From contig CAMVDV010000001.1 of NCBI GenBank assembly GCA_947166305.1, forward strand, positions 1 to 64,000: a stretch of 64,000 bases of DNA, given 5' to 3'. The position numbers were made by a program, and so were the translations under genes. Positions 30,531 through 37,944 of this stretch are shown here, one piece after another. The notes beneath the pieces are model-generated. The model did not search any database. It was not told the origin of the DNA and saw only the letters and a program-made list of their open reading frames with translations. The first letter of the stretch is position 1; each line of letters opens with the position of its first letter. This DNA is from an uncultured Prevotellaceae bacterium (GTDB lineage Bacteria > Bacteroidota > Bacteroidia > Bacteroidales > Bacteroidaceae).

Positions 30531-31151
30531 ATGAACGAAGTAAAGAGCGAAGACATACAGGTGCTGGTGGCTGACGAGAGTCACGAAGTGTATGTCGATA
30601 CCATCATAGACACCATCCGCGAGGCCGCCCGCAAGCGTGGCACGGGCATCGCCGAGCGAACACACGAATATGTGGCCACGAAGATGAAGGAAGGCAAGGC
30701 CGTCCTGGCCTTGCACGGCGATAAGTTCGTGGGCTTCAGCTACATCGAAACCTGGGGCAACAAGCACTATGTCACCACTTCGGGCCTTATCGTACACCCC
30801 GACTATCAGGGACTTGGCATTGCCAAACGCATCAAGGACTACACGTTCACTCTGGCCCGTCTGCGCTGGCCCAACGCCAAAATCTTCAGTCTGACGAGCG
30901 GCGATGCCGTGATGAAAATGAATACTGCGCTGGGATACGTGCCCGTTAGCTTCAATCAGCTTACCGACGACGACGCATTCTGGCATGGATGTCAGGGCTG
31001 CATCAATCATGATATTCTCGAGGCCAAGAACAGAAAGTTCTGCGTCTGCACAGGAATGTTGTGGGACCCGGAGAAGCATAAAGGCGAACCCACGTCGCTC
31101 GAGGTCATCAAGGACGTGATGCGGACGCTCGTCCTGCGTGGGATAGAATAG
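30531..31151 (+). CDS. GNAT acetyltransferase in the arginine operon
   Basis: A 206-residue GNAT-fold acyltransferase. The acyl-CoA loop is HPDYQGLGIAKRIKD (about residues 87-102). An unusual cysteine pattern lies towards the C-terminus: CQGC, then about 13 residues, then CVC, near residues 150-170, which looks like a metal-binding or redox site. Its position directly between argR and argG suggests a role in arginine synthesis. Bacteroidetes are known to use N-succinylated intermediates, and no standard ArgA is visible here, so it could make N-acyl- or N-succinylglutamate. That is inference. Confidence 0.85.
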   Translation: MNEVKSEDIQVLVADESHEVYVDTIIDTIREAARKRGTGIAERTHEYVATKMKEGKAVLALHGDKFVGFSYIETWGNKHYVTTSGLIVHPDYQGLGIAKRIKDYTFTLARLRWPNAKIFSLTSGDAVMKMNTALGYVPVSFNQLTDDDAFWHGCQGCINHDILEAKNRKFCVCTGMLWDPEKHKGEPTSLEVIKDVMRTLVLRGIE

Positions 31152-31273
31152 GCCGACGCCTTCCGTAAGTCCTTCTTCTGCACAATGAAACAGGAAGGGC
31201 GAAGGCGGAAGAACAAATCACAGAACAGGGAAATTACAAATTCAGAACACAAAGATTCTATTTTTAACACGAT

Positions 31274-32470
31274 ATGAAGAAAGTTGTTGTCGCCTTCAGT
31301 GGCGGACTTGACACCAGCTACACGGTGATGTATCTGGCGAAGGAGAAAGGTTACGAAGTCTATGCTGCCTGTGCCAACACGGGAGGATTCAGCCCGGAGC
31401 AGCTCAAGACGAACGAAGAGAACGCCTACAAGCTGGGCGCAAAGCAGTATGTCACCTTGGACGTGACGCAGGAATACTACGAGAAGTCGCTGAAGTATAT
31501 GGTCTTCGGCAACGTTCTGCGCAACAATTGCTACCCGATATCGGTCTCGAGCGAGCGCATTTTCCAGGCACTCGCCATCGCCAGGTATGCTCGCGAAATA
31601 GGGGCTTCGGCCATAGCCCACGGCTCTACGGGTGCCGGCAACGACCAAATCCGCTTCGACATGACGTTCCTCGTGATGTGCCCGGGCGTGGAGATCATCA
31701 CCCTGACGCGCGATGGCAACCTCTCCCGGCAGGAGGAGGTGGACTATCTCAACAAGAATGGCTACTTTGCCGACTTCACAAAGCTCAAATACAGCTACAA
31801 TGTCGGCCTCTGGGGGACAAGCATTTGTGGCGGCGAGATACTCGATTCGAAGCAGGGCCTGCCGGAGAGTGCCTACCTGAAGCACCCCACGGCAGAAGGT
31901 CCGGAGCTCCTGAAGCTCGGTTTTGAGAAGGGAGAGCTGTGCTCGGTGAACGGCGAGAAGTTCGACGACAAAGTCAAAGCCATACAGAAGGTCGAGGAAA
32001 TCGGTGCAAGATTCGCCATCGGACGCGACTGTCATGTGGGCGATACCATCATTGGCATCAAGGGTCGTGTGGGCTTCGAGGCTGCTGCGCCCATGCTCAT
32101 CATTGGCGCTCATCGCTATCTCGAAAAGTTCACTTTGTCCAAATGGCAGCAGTACTGGAAGGAACAGGTGGCCAATTGGTACGGTATGTTCCTGCATGAA
32201 AGCCAGTATCTGGAGCCGGTGATGCCCGACATCGAGGCCATGCTCACCAGCAGCCAAAGGCATGTGACGGGCGAAGTGACGCTCGAGTTGAGGCCCTACT
32301 GCTTCCAGACCGTGGGCGTCGACAGCCCGAACGACCTCGTGAAGAACAAGCTGGGCGAGTACGGCGAGACGGCAAAAGCCTGGACAAGCGAGGATGCCAA
32401 GGGCTTCATCAAGGTGACGTCCACAGCCCTCCGCGCCTATTACTTGGCGCACCCCGATGAAGAGCGATAA
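31274..32470 (+). CDS. argG: Argininosuccinate synthase
   Basis: ATP-dependent condensation of citrulline and aspartate. 398 residues, family length. The N-terminal ATP pyrophosphatase motif is VVVAFSGGLDTSYTV, followed by ACANTGGFSPEQL. HGSTGAGNDQIRFDMTF forms the substrate region and GIKGRVGFEAAAPML lies towards the C-terminus. It is preceded by 122 bp of non-coding sequence after the GNAT gene and followed after 5 bp by a 22-bp array. Confidence 0.97.
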   Translation: MKKVVVAFSGGLDTSYTVMYLAKEKGYEVYAACANTGGFSPEQLKTNEENAYKLGAKQYVTLDVTQEYYEKSLKYMVFGNVLRNNCYPISVSSERIFQALAIARYAREIGASAIAHGSTGAGNDQIRFDMTFLVMCPGVEIITLTRDGNLSRQEEVDYLNKNGYFADFTKLKYSYNVGLWGTSICGGEILDSKQGLPESAYLKHPTAEGPELLKLGFEKGELCSVNGEKFDDKVKAIQKVEEIGARFAIGRDCHVGDTIIGIKGRVGFEAAAPMLIIGAHRYLEKFTLSKWQQYWKEQVANWYGMFLHESQYLEPVMPDIEAMLTSSQRHVTGEVTLELRPYCFQTVGVDSPNDLVKNKLGEYGETAKAWTSEDAKGFIKVTSTALRAYYLAHPDEER

Positions 32471-32474
32471 ACTT

Positions 32475-32562
32475 CGCGTGCGACGACAGCCATCTTCGCG
32501 TGCGGCGATTGATGTTTTCGCGTGCGGCGATGCCCATCGTCGCGTGCGACGTTTTCTGACAC
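32475..32562. repeat. 22-bp tandem array (4 units)
   Basis: CGCGTGCG[AG]CGA units start at 32475, 32497, 32519 and 32541. The array fills nearly all of the argG-argC gap, starting 5 bp after the argG stop. Confidence 0.9.
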
Positions 32563-32583
32563 TCCTAACGACACTGTAAAACT

Positions 32584-33549
32584 ATGATAAAAGTAGGCAT
32601 ACTTGGTGCTGCCGGATACACCGGTGGCGAACTGATAAGAGTGCTCCTGGGGCACCCCGAGGCAGAGATTGTCTTTGCCAACTCGGAAAGCAATGCCGGC
32701 AATTCCGTGGCAGAAGTGCACGAGGGGTTGCTCGGCGAGACCGACCTCCTGTTCACTTCCGACATGCCCTTCGACCAGGTGGACGTCGTCTTCTTCTGCT
32801 TCGGTCACGGCAAGAGTGAGCAGTTCCTCCGCGAGCATGAGATACCTTCCAGCGTGAAGATCATCGACCTGGCGCAGGACTTCCGCATCCGTGGCGAGCA
32901 CGACTACGTCTATGGGCTGCCCGAGACGCATCGCGAGGCGATACGCGGCTGCCGTCATCTCGCTAACCCAGGCTGCTTTGCCACTGCCATCCAGCTCGCC
33001 ATGCTGCCCGCCCTCAAGCAGGGCCTCATTCGCGGAGACATCCATGTCAATGGCATCACAGGCAGTACGGGCGCAGGTCAGAAGCCGGGCGCAACGACAC
33101 ATTTCTCGTGGCGCAACGACAATATCTCGGTTTACAAGACTTTCACCCACCAACATCTGCTGGAGATCAACCAGACGGTGCAGGAGCTCCGGCCCGGCTA
33201 CGACGGCCGTGTGCTCTTCATTCCGCAGCGCGGGTGCTTCACCAGGGGCATCTTCGTCACCGCTTACGCCCAGTGCAATTGCTCCATCGAAGAGGCGAAA
33301 AAGGTCTATGCCGACTACTATAAGGACGCTGCCTTCACGCATTTCGTCTCGTCGAGCCCCGACATGAAGCAGGTGGTCAACACCAACAAAGCCCTGGTCT
33401 ATGTGGAGAAATATGAAGATCAGCTCTTGATGATCTCCTGCATCGACAACCTTCTGAAGGGAGCCGTCGGGCAAGCCGTGCAGAACATGAACCTGATGTT
33501 CGGCCTCGACGAGCGCGAAGGTCTCCGCCTCAAAGCGTCGGCCTTCTGA
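32584..33549 (+). CDS. argC: N-acetyl(succinyl)-gamma-glutamyl-phosphate reductase
   Basis: NADPH-dependent reduction of N-acylglutamyl phosphate to the semialdehyde. 321 residues. N-terminal Rossmann motif GILGAAGYTGGELIRVL. The catalytic Cys is in HLANPGCFATAIQLAMLP (about residue 133), and the dimerisation domain ends NMNLMFGLDE. Cotranscription with argG and argD is likely despite the intervening repeats. Confidence 0.96.
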   Translation: MIKVGILGAAGYTGGELIRVLLGHPEAEIVFANSESNAGNSVAEVHEGLLGETDLLFTSDMPFDQVDVVFFCFGHGKSEQFLREHEIPSSVKIIDLAQDFRIRGEHDYVYGLPETHREAIRGCRHLANPGCFATAIQLAMLPALKQGLIRGDIHVNGITGSTGAGQKPGATTHFSWRNDNISVYKTFTHQHLLEINQTVQELRPGYDGRVLFIPQRGCFTRGIFVTAYAQCNCSIEEAKKVYADYYKDAAFTHFVSSSPDMKQVVNTNKALVYVEKYEDQLLMISCIDNLLKGAVGQAVQNMNLMFGLDEREGLRLKASAF

Positions 33550-33568
33550 TCGCCTCATCACAACGATT

Positions 33569-33616
33569 TAACGTCATAACGTTATAACGTTATAACGTCA
33601 TAACGACATAACGACA
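33569..33616. repeat. 8-bp tandem array (TAACGTTA/TAACGTCA)
   Basis: TAACG recurs every 8 bp at 33569, 33577, 33585, 33593, 33601 and 33609, ending shortly before the argD start. Confidence 0.88.
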
Positions 33617-33630
33617 AAACGAAAGAAATC

Positions 33631-34764
33631 ATGCAACTATTCGATGTTTATCCTTTGATGGATGTGACCATCGCGCGTGGCAAAGGCTGTCGCGTTTGGG
33701 ACAAAGAGGGAACGGAGTACCTCGACCTCTATGGCGGCCACGCCGTCATCAGCGTGGGTCACTGCCATCCTCACTACATAGAGGCTATGACGCGTCAGCT
33801 CGAGGCGCTCGGCTTCTACAGCAACTCCGTGCAGAATCCCCTGCAACGGGAGTTTGCACAACGGCTCGGCAAAGCCTGTGGCTACGAAGACTATCAGCTC
33901 TTCCTGGTCAACAGCGGTGCGGAAGCCAACGAGAACGCCTTGAAACTTGCCTCTTTCCACAACGGACGGAAGCGCATCCTCTCACTCGAAAAAGCCTTCC
34001 ACGGCCGTACATCATTGGCAGTTGAGGCTACGGCGAATCCCAAAATCATTGCCCCCGTCAATGCAAATGGCCATGTCACTTACTTGCCTCTCAACGACAT
34101 TGAACCCTGGAAGGCAGAGTTGGAAAAGGAAGATGTCTGTGCGTGCATCGTCGAATGCATACAGGGCGTTGGCGGTATTCGCATGGTCGAAGCCTCCTTC
34201 CTCCAGCAGCTTCAGGCACTTTGCAAGGCCCACGGCACCGTACTCGTCTGCGATGAAATACAATGTGGCTACGGCAGGAGTGGCAAGTTCTTTGCCCATC
34301 AGCACCTGGGTGTGCGGCCGGACATGATCACCGTCGCCAAGGGAATCTGCAATGGCTTCCCGATGAGTGCGGTACTTATCAGTCCGGAGTTCAAGCCCGT
34401 CTACGGCCAACTTGGCACGACCTTCGGCGGAAACCACCTGGCTTGTGCCGGTGCGATAGCTGTCCTCGACATCATGGAGCAGGAACACCTCGTGGAGAAT
34501 GCGGCCGAAGTGGGCACCTATTTGATGAATGCCCTGCGCGAGGCCAACCTCCCTCACGTTGTGGAAGTGCGCGGACGCGGTTTGATGATTGGCATCGAGC
34601 TTGACATTCCTTATAAAGAACCCCGCCAGCGACTCGTCACGGAGCAGCATTGCTTCACCGGTTGCTCGGGCACAAACGTCCTCCGCCTGCTGCCGCCTCT
34701 GTGCCTTTCGAGGCAAGAAGCCGACAGCTTCGTAGGGAAACTGAGGGAAGTTCTGACCCCCTGA
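33631..34764 (+). CDS. argD: Acetyl/succinyl-ornithine aminotransferase
   Basis: PLP-dependent class III aminotransferase, 377 residues. Motifs: DLYGGHAVISVGHCHPHY, LVNSGAEANENALKLA, CDEIQCGYGRSGKFF, and the PLP-Lys region MITVAKGICNGFPM. TTFGGNHLACAG and RGRGLMIGIEL follow. It sits between argC and proC, as expected for the N-acylated ornithine branch. Acyl specificity (acetyl versus succinyl) cannot be read from sequence alone. Confidence 0.94.
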   Translation: MQLFDVYPLMDVTIARGKGCRVWDKEGTEYLDLYGGHAVISVGHCHPHYIEAMTRQLEALGFYSNSVQNPLQREFAQRLGKACGYEDYQLFLVNSGAEANENALKLASFHNGRKRILSLEKAFHGRTSLAVEATANPKIIAPVNANGHVTYLPLNDIEPWKAELEKEDVCACIVECIQGVGGIRMVEASFLQQLQALCKAHGTVLVCDEIQCGYGRSGKFFAHQHLGVRPDMITVAKGICNGFPMSAVLISPEFKPVYGQLGTTFGGNHLACAGAIAVLDIMEQEHLVENAAEVGTYLMNALREANLPHVVEVRGRGLMIGIELDIPYKEPRQRLVTEQHCFTGCSGTNVLRLLPPLCLSRQEADSFVGKLREVLTP

Positions 34765-34785
34765 CCCCCTTTAGGGGGAATGAGG
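34759..34785. repeat. Half palindromic element at the argD 3' end
   Basis: CCCCCTGACCCCCTTTAGGG spans the argD stop. It resembles one arm of the 31-bp inverted repeat inside proA. Confidence 0.6.
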
Positions 34786-34796
34786 TTTCAGTATTA

Positions 34797-34826
34797 ATCG
34801 TCAATGGTCAATGTTCCATGGTCAAT
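34797..34826. repeat. 7-bp array over the proC start
   Basis: GTCAATGGTCAATG followed by TTCCATG and GTCAATA in 7-bp steps. The chosen ATG (34818) belongs to the array. Confidence 0.7.
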
Positions 34827-35558
34827 AAAATAACTATCATCGGCGCAGGAAACATGGGAGGCGCCCTTGCAAAAGGGTGGACGCGGGCTGGCATGGCAAC
34901 CGACATCACCGCCACCGCCCGTACTCGACGGACGCTCGACGACCTCGTTGCGGCTTGTCCGAACATCAACGTGTCGCTCGACAACAGGAAAGCCGTCGAG
35001 GGAGCCGATGCTGTGGTGCTGGCCGTAAAGCCTTGGGTGGCACAGCAAGTCATCGAAGACATAGCGCCAGAGCTGGAAGGCAAGCTTGTCATCTCGGTCG
35101 TTGCCGGTTTCCGTCACGACCGCATCGACGTGTATGCCATGCCCAACATTGCTGCCGAGTTTGGTCAAAGCATGACCTTTGTTGAGGAGGCTCCGCGGGC
35201 AAAAGAGGCGGCGACGCTCTTCGAGAGGGTAGGCGAGTGCAGGATTGTTCCCCGTCGGCTCATGGAGCCAGGCATGATGTTGGCTGGCTGTGGTATCGCT
35301 TACGTGTTCCGATTCATCCGAGCCCTAATGGAAGGTGGCGTCGAAATGGGTTTCTATCCCGACGACGCCAAGTGCATCGCCATGCAGACCATGCAGGGAG
35401 CCGTGGCTTTGCTCCGCGAGACGGGACTTCACCCCGAAGCCGCCATCGACAAGGTTACCACGCCCGGAGGCATCACCATCAAGGGCTTGAACGAACTTGA
35501 TCATGCCGGTTTCAACTCGGCTGTTATTCGATGCCTCAAAGCAGGGCTTGGAAAATGA
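34818..35558 (+). CDS. proC: Pyrroline-5-carboxylate reductase
   Basis: Final step of proline synthesis. The track ORF opens at 34650, but the protein proper starts with MVNKITIIGAGNMGGALAKG at 34818, a classical N-terminal NADPH-binding motif. This gives 246 residues. VLAVKPWVAQQVIEDI and the C-terminal substrate region VTTPGGITIKGLNEL are conserved. It lies between argD and proB, so glutamate-derived semialdehyde pathways are grouped here. Confidence 0.94.
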   Translation: MVNKITIIGAGNMGGALAKGWTRAGMATDITATARTRRTLDDLVAACPNINVSLDNRKAVEGADAVVLAVKPWVAQQVIEDIAPELEGKLVISVVAGFRHDRIDVYAMPNIAAEFGQSMTFVEEAPRAKEAATLFERVGECRIVPRRLMEPGMMLAGCGIAYVFRFIRALMEGGVEMGFYPDDAKCIAMQTMQGAVALLRETGLHPEAAIDKVTTPGGITIKGLNELDHAGFNSAVIRCLKAGLGK

Positions 35559-35619
35559 AAAAAGTTAAAAAGTGAAAAGTTAAAAAGTTGAAGCGGGTAT
35601 GGCGGATTGTCAAAGGTCA

Positions 35620-36396
35620 ATGAGGAAAAGAATCGTAGTGAAAGTTGGCAGCAACGTGCTGACCACGGACCGAGGCAAGCTGGACATTACCCGCGTTTCG
35701 GCGCTCGTGGACCAAATCGTCTGGTTGCGCGAGAACGGATTCGACGTGGTGCTCGTGTCGAGCGGGGCTGTGGCGTGTGGTAGGAACGAGTTGCGCGTCG
35801 GTCATTCTCTCGACTCGGTGGAGCAACGTCAGCTCTTCTCGGCGATGGGTCAGGTCAAGCTAATGGGCCTTTATTATGACCTGTTCCGTGAGTTTTCCAT
35901 CCACGTGGGACAGGTTTTGACCACCAAAGAGAACTTCCAGAGCGAACGAAGCTACCAAAATCAGCGTGCCTGCATGGAGGTGATGCTGGAGAACGACGTG
36001 CTTCCCATCGTGAATGAAAACGACACGGTGAGCGTGGAGGAACTGATGTTCACCGACAACGATGAGCTTTCCGGCCTGATAGCCAAGATGATTGGGGCTG
36101 AGATGTTGGTGCTCCTGACGGGCGTGGACGGCCTCTACAACGGCAATCCACAGGACGTGGGCAGTGAGGTGATACGTTGCGTCACGGCTGGCGACGACGT
36201 GAGCCGCTTTGTCCTGCCGAGCAAAAGCAGTTCAGGCCGAGGCGGCATGACGTCGAAGTTCCAGACGGCTCTCTCGGTGGCCGAGGCCGGCATCCGTGTC
36301 ATCATTGCCAACGGCAACCGCGACGATATCCTTCCGCTGCTGATAAAGAACCCGTCGGACACCGTCCATACTGAATTTGTGCCGACCGGACGATAA
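35620..36396 (+). CDS. proB: Glutamate 5-kinase
   Basis: Phosphorylates glutamate in proline synthesis. Start chosen at MRKRIVVKVGSNVL (35620) rather than the track ATG at 35599, because the seven extra residues are encoded by a repeat-like GGTCAATG stretch. 258 residues: amino-acid-kinase fold with VLVSSGAVACGRNEL, NENDTVSVEELMFTDND and the ATP region SSSGRGGMTSKFQTA. The C-terminal PUA domain of enteric ProB is absent. Followed by proA, its complex partner. Confidence 0.93.
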   Translation: MRKRIVVKVGSNVLTTDRGKLDITRVSALVDQIVWLRENGFDVVLVSSGAVACGRNELRVGHSLDSVEQRQLFSAMGQVKLMGLYYDLFREFSIHVGQVLTTKENFQSERSYQNQRACMEVMLENDVLPIVNENDTVSVEELMFTDNDELSGLIAKMIGAEMLVLLTGVDGLYNGNPQDVGSEVIRCVTAGDDVSRFVLPSKSSSGRGGMTSKFQTALSVAEAGIRVIIANGNRDDILPLLIKNPSDTVHTEFVPTGR

Positions 36397-36404
36397 CAAA
36401 TAAT

Positions 36405-36432
36405 GGTCAATGGTCAATGTTCAATGTTCAAT
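36405..36432. repeat. 7-bp array over the proA start
   Basis: GGTCAAT, GGTCAAT, GTTCAAT, GTTCAAT in exact 7-bp steps. The proA ATG at 36431 overlaps the last unit. Confidence 0.85.
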
Positions 36433-37696
36433 GAGAGAGACGTTCCAGCGTGCCAAGGAGGCAGCCAAGGCGTTGCTGCTCCTGTCGGACGAAGCGCGTA
36501 ATAATATAATATGTAGGGTGGCGGACCGTGCCGAGGCGCACATGGACGAGCTTCTTGCCGCGAATGCCATCGACTTGCAGAAGCTGGAAAAGAGCAATCC
36601 CCTGTACGACCGTCTGCTTCTCACCCCGGAGAGAATCCGCTCCATCGCTGCCGACCTTCGCAACGTGGCCAGCCTGCCGTCGCCTCTTGGCATGATAAGC
36701 AAGGAAAGGACGCTGCCCAACGGACTCTTTCTGCGCCGTGTGAGTGTGCCGTTTGGCGTGATAGGCATCATCTTCGAGGCAAGGCCGAACGTCTGCTTCG
36801 ACGTCTTTTCTCTCTGTTTCAAAAGCGGAAACGCCTGCATCCTGAAGGGCAGCCATAGTGCCGACGAGAGCAATCGTGCCATTGTCCGCCTTATAAAAGA
36901 GGTGCTCAAAGACAATGCCCAGACTTCCAGACCCCCTCTAACTCCCCCTTTAGGGGGAGAACTCATTCCCGCTGAAAGTATGCCGCACGAAGTCCTCCCC
37001 CTAAAGGGGGAGTTAGAGGGGGTCTTCCTTTTGCCTCCCACGCAGGAGGCCACGGCGGAGCTGCTGACGGCGGTGGGGCTTGTCGACCTCGTCATTCCCC
37101 GAGGCGGCAGGCGGCTCATCGACTTTGTGCGCGACAATGCCCGTGTGCCCGTCATCGAAACGGGTGCTGGCGTAGTGCATGCCTACTTCGACAAGGACGC
37201 CGATTTGGAGAAAGGCCGACGCATCATTGCGAATGCCAAGATGCGGCGCGTGAGCGTCTGCAACGCCCTCGACTGTCTGCTCGTGCACCGCGACCGCGTT
37301 CAGGACATTCCGGTTTTGCTCGAGCCCTTGCAGGGAAAGGTGGACATCATCACCGACGAGGCCTCGATGGGTACGGAGTGGATGGACTACAAACTCTCGC
37401 TGAAGGTGGTCGACAGCCTCGACGATGCCCTCAGCCACATAGCCCGATACGGGTCGGGGCACAGCGAGTGCATCATCACCGAGTCGGAGCCAACCGCCCG
37501 TCGCTTCCAGAAGATGGTGGATGCCGCCTGCGTCTATTGGAACGCTCCCACAAGCTTCACCGACGGAGCACAGTTCGGGATGGGCGCCGAGATAGGCATT
37601 TCGACGCAGAAGCTCGGGCCGCGCGGACCGATGGCGCTCGAGGAGATGACCACCTACAAGTGGCTCATCGACGGCAACGGACAGGTGAGAGAATAG
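36431..37696 (+). CDS. proA: Glutamate-5-semialdehyde (gamma-glutamyl phosphate) reductase with in-frame repeat insertion
   Basis: NADPH-dependent reduction of glutamyl phosphate, acting with ProB. Start MRETFQRAKEAAKALL at 36431. Aldehyde-dehydrogenase-like motifs: VPFGVIGIIFEARPNV, LKGSHSADESN, VIETGAGVVHAYFD, and the catalytic Cys region RRVSVCNALDCLL. Between LIKEVLKDNAQ and LLPPTQEATAELL, about 30 residues (PPLTPPLGGEL ... LPLKGELEGV) are encoded by a 97-bp palindromic element that is absent from normal ProA. The frame is kept and all recognisable motifs lie outside it, so the enzyme is probably functional. Confidence 0.93.
   Translation: MRETFQRAKEAAKALLLLSDEARNNIICRVADRAEAHMDELLAANAIDLQKLEKSNPLYDRLLLTPERIRSIAADLRNVASLPSPLGMISKERTLPNGLFLRRVSVPFGVIGIIFEARPNVCFDVFSLCFKSGNACILKGSHSADESNRAIVRLIKEVLKDNAQTSRPPLTPPLGGELIPAESMPHEVLPLKGELEGVFLLPPTQEATAELLTAVGLVDLVIPRGGRRLIDFVRDNARVPVIETGAGVVHAYFDKDADLEKGRRIIANAKMRRVSVCNALDCLLVHRDRVQDIPVLLEPLQGKVDIITDEASMGTEWMDYKLSLKVVDSLDDALSHIARYGSGHSECIITESEPTARRFQKMVDAACVYWNAPTSFTDGAQFGMGAEIGISTQKLGPRGPMALEEMTTYKWLIDGNGQVRE
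36929..37025. repeat. Palindromic element inside proA
   Basis: Two exact 31-bp inverted arms (36929-36959 and 36995-37025; each holds CTAACTCCCCCTTTAGGGGG) surround a 35-bp centre. Each arm also contains its own short palindrome. Confidence 0.92.
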
Positions 37697-37734
37697 CGAG
37701 AGGGACGAGGGAAAGAAAGGCCTTTACACAAAGA

Positions 37735-37768
37735 AACAGGCTGCGAACCAAACGATTCGCAGCCTGTT
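37735..37768. terminator. Terminator between proA and tRNA-Leu (convergent)
   Basis: AACAGGCTGCGAA and its exact complement form a 13-bp stem with an 8-nt loop. T-rich sequence on both sides lets it serve proA (plus) and tRNA-Leu (minus). Confidence 0.82.
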
Positions 37769-37776
37769 CTCTTCCG

Positions 37777-37858
37777 TACTCCGAGCCGGGGTCGAACCGG
37801 CACAGGTTTCCCTATCGGTGTTTGAGACCGACGCGTCTACCGATTCCGCCATCGGAGC
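37777..37858 (-). tRNA. tRNA-Leu (anticodon CAA)
   Basis: Class II tRNA read on the minus strand: 5' GCTCCGATGGCGGAATCGG, a D-loop with GGTAGACG, anticodon loop CTCAAAC (anticodon CAA, codon UUG), a long variable arm, T-arm GGTTCGACCCC and acceptor TCGGAGT plus discriminator A. CCA is not encoded. The first acceptor pair would be G-U. Confidence 0.93.
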
Positions 37859-37871
37859 CTGAAAACGTCTG

Positions 37872-37903
37872 CAAAGGTAGGGCTTTTTTTTGTTCCCTCC
37901 AAA
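37872..37903 (-). promoter_or_regulatory. tRNA-Leu promoter
   Basis: Minus-strand TTTG (37900-37903), 20-bp spacer, TACCTTTG (37872-37879). The tRNA 5' end is 14 bp away. A textbook Bacteroidetes promoter. Confidence 0.85.
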
Positions 37904-37919
37904 CTTTTTCGTAACTTTG
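37889..37919 (+). promoter_or_regulatory. Sulfatase promoter, interleaved with the tRNA promoter
   Basis: Plus-strand TTTG (37889-37892), 19-bp spacer, TAACTTTG (37912-37919). Its -33 element lies between the two elements of the opposing tRNA-Leu promoter. Confidence 0.75.
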
Positions 37920-37944
37920 TGGCGAAAAGCTTCAAAAACACGAC

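Noticed and set aside
35599-35619. Upstream ATG of proB
   Set aside because: The seven extra residues derive from a GGTCAATG repeat, and the family N-terminus starts at 35620.
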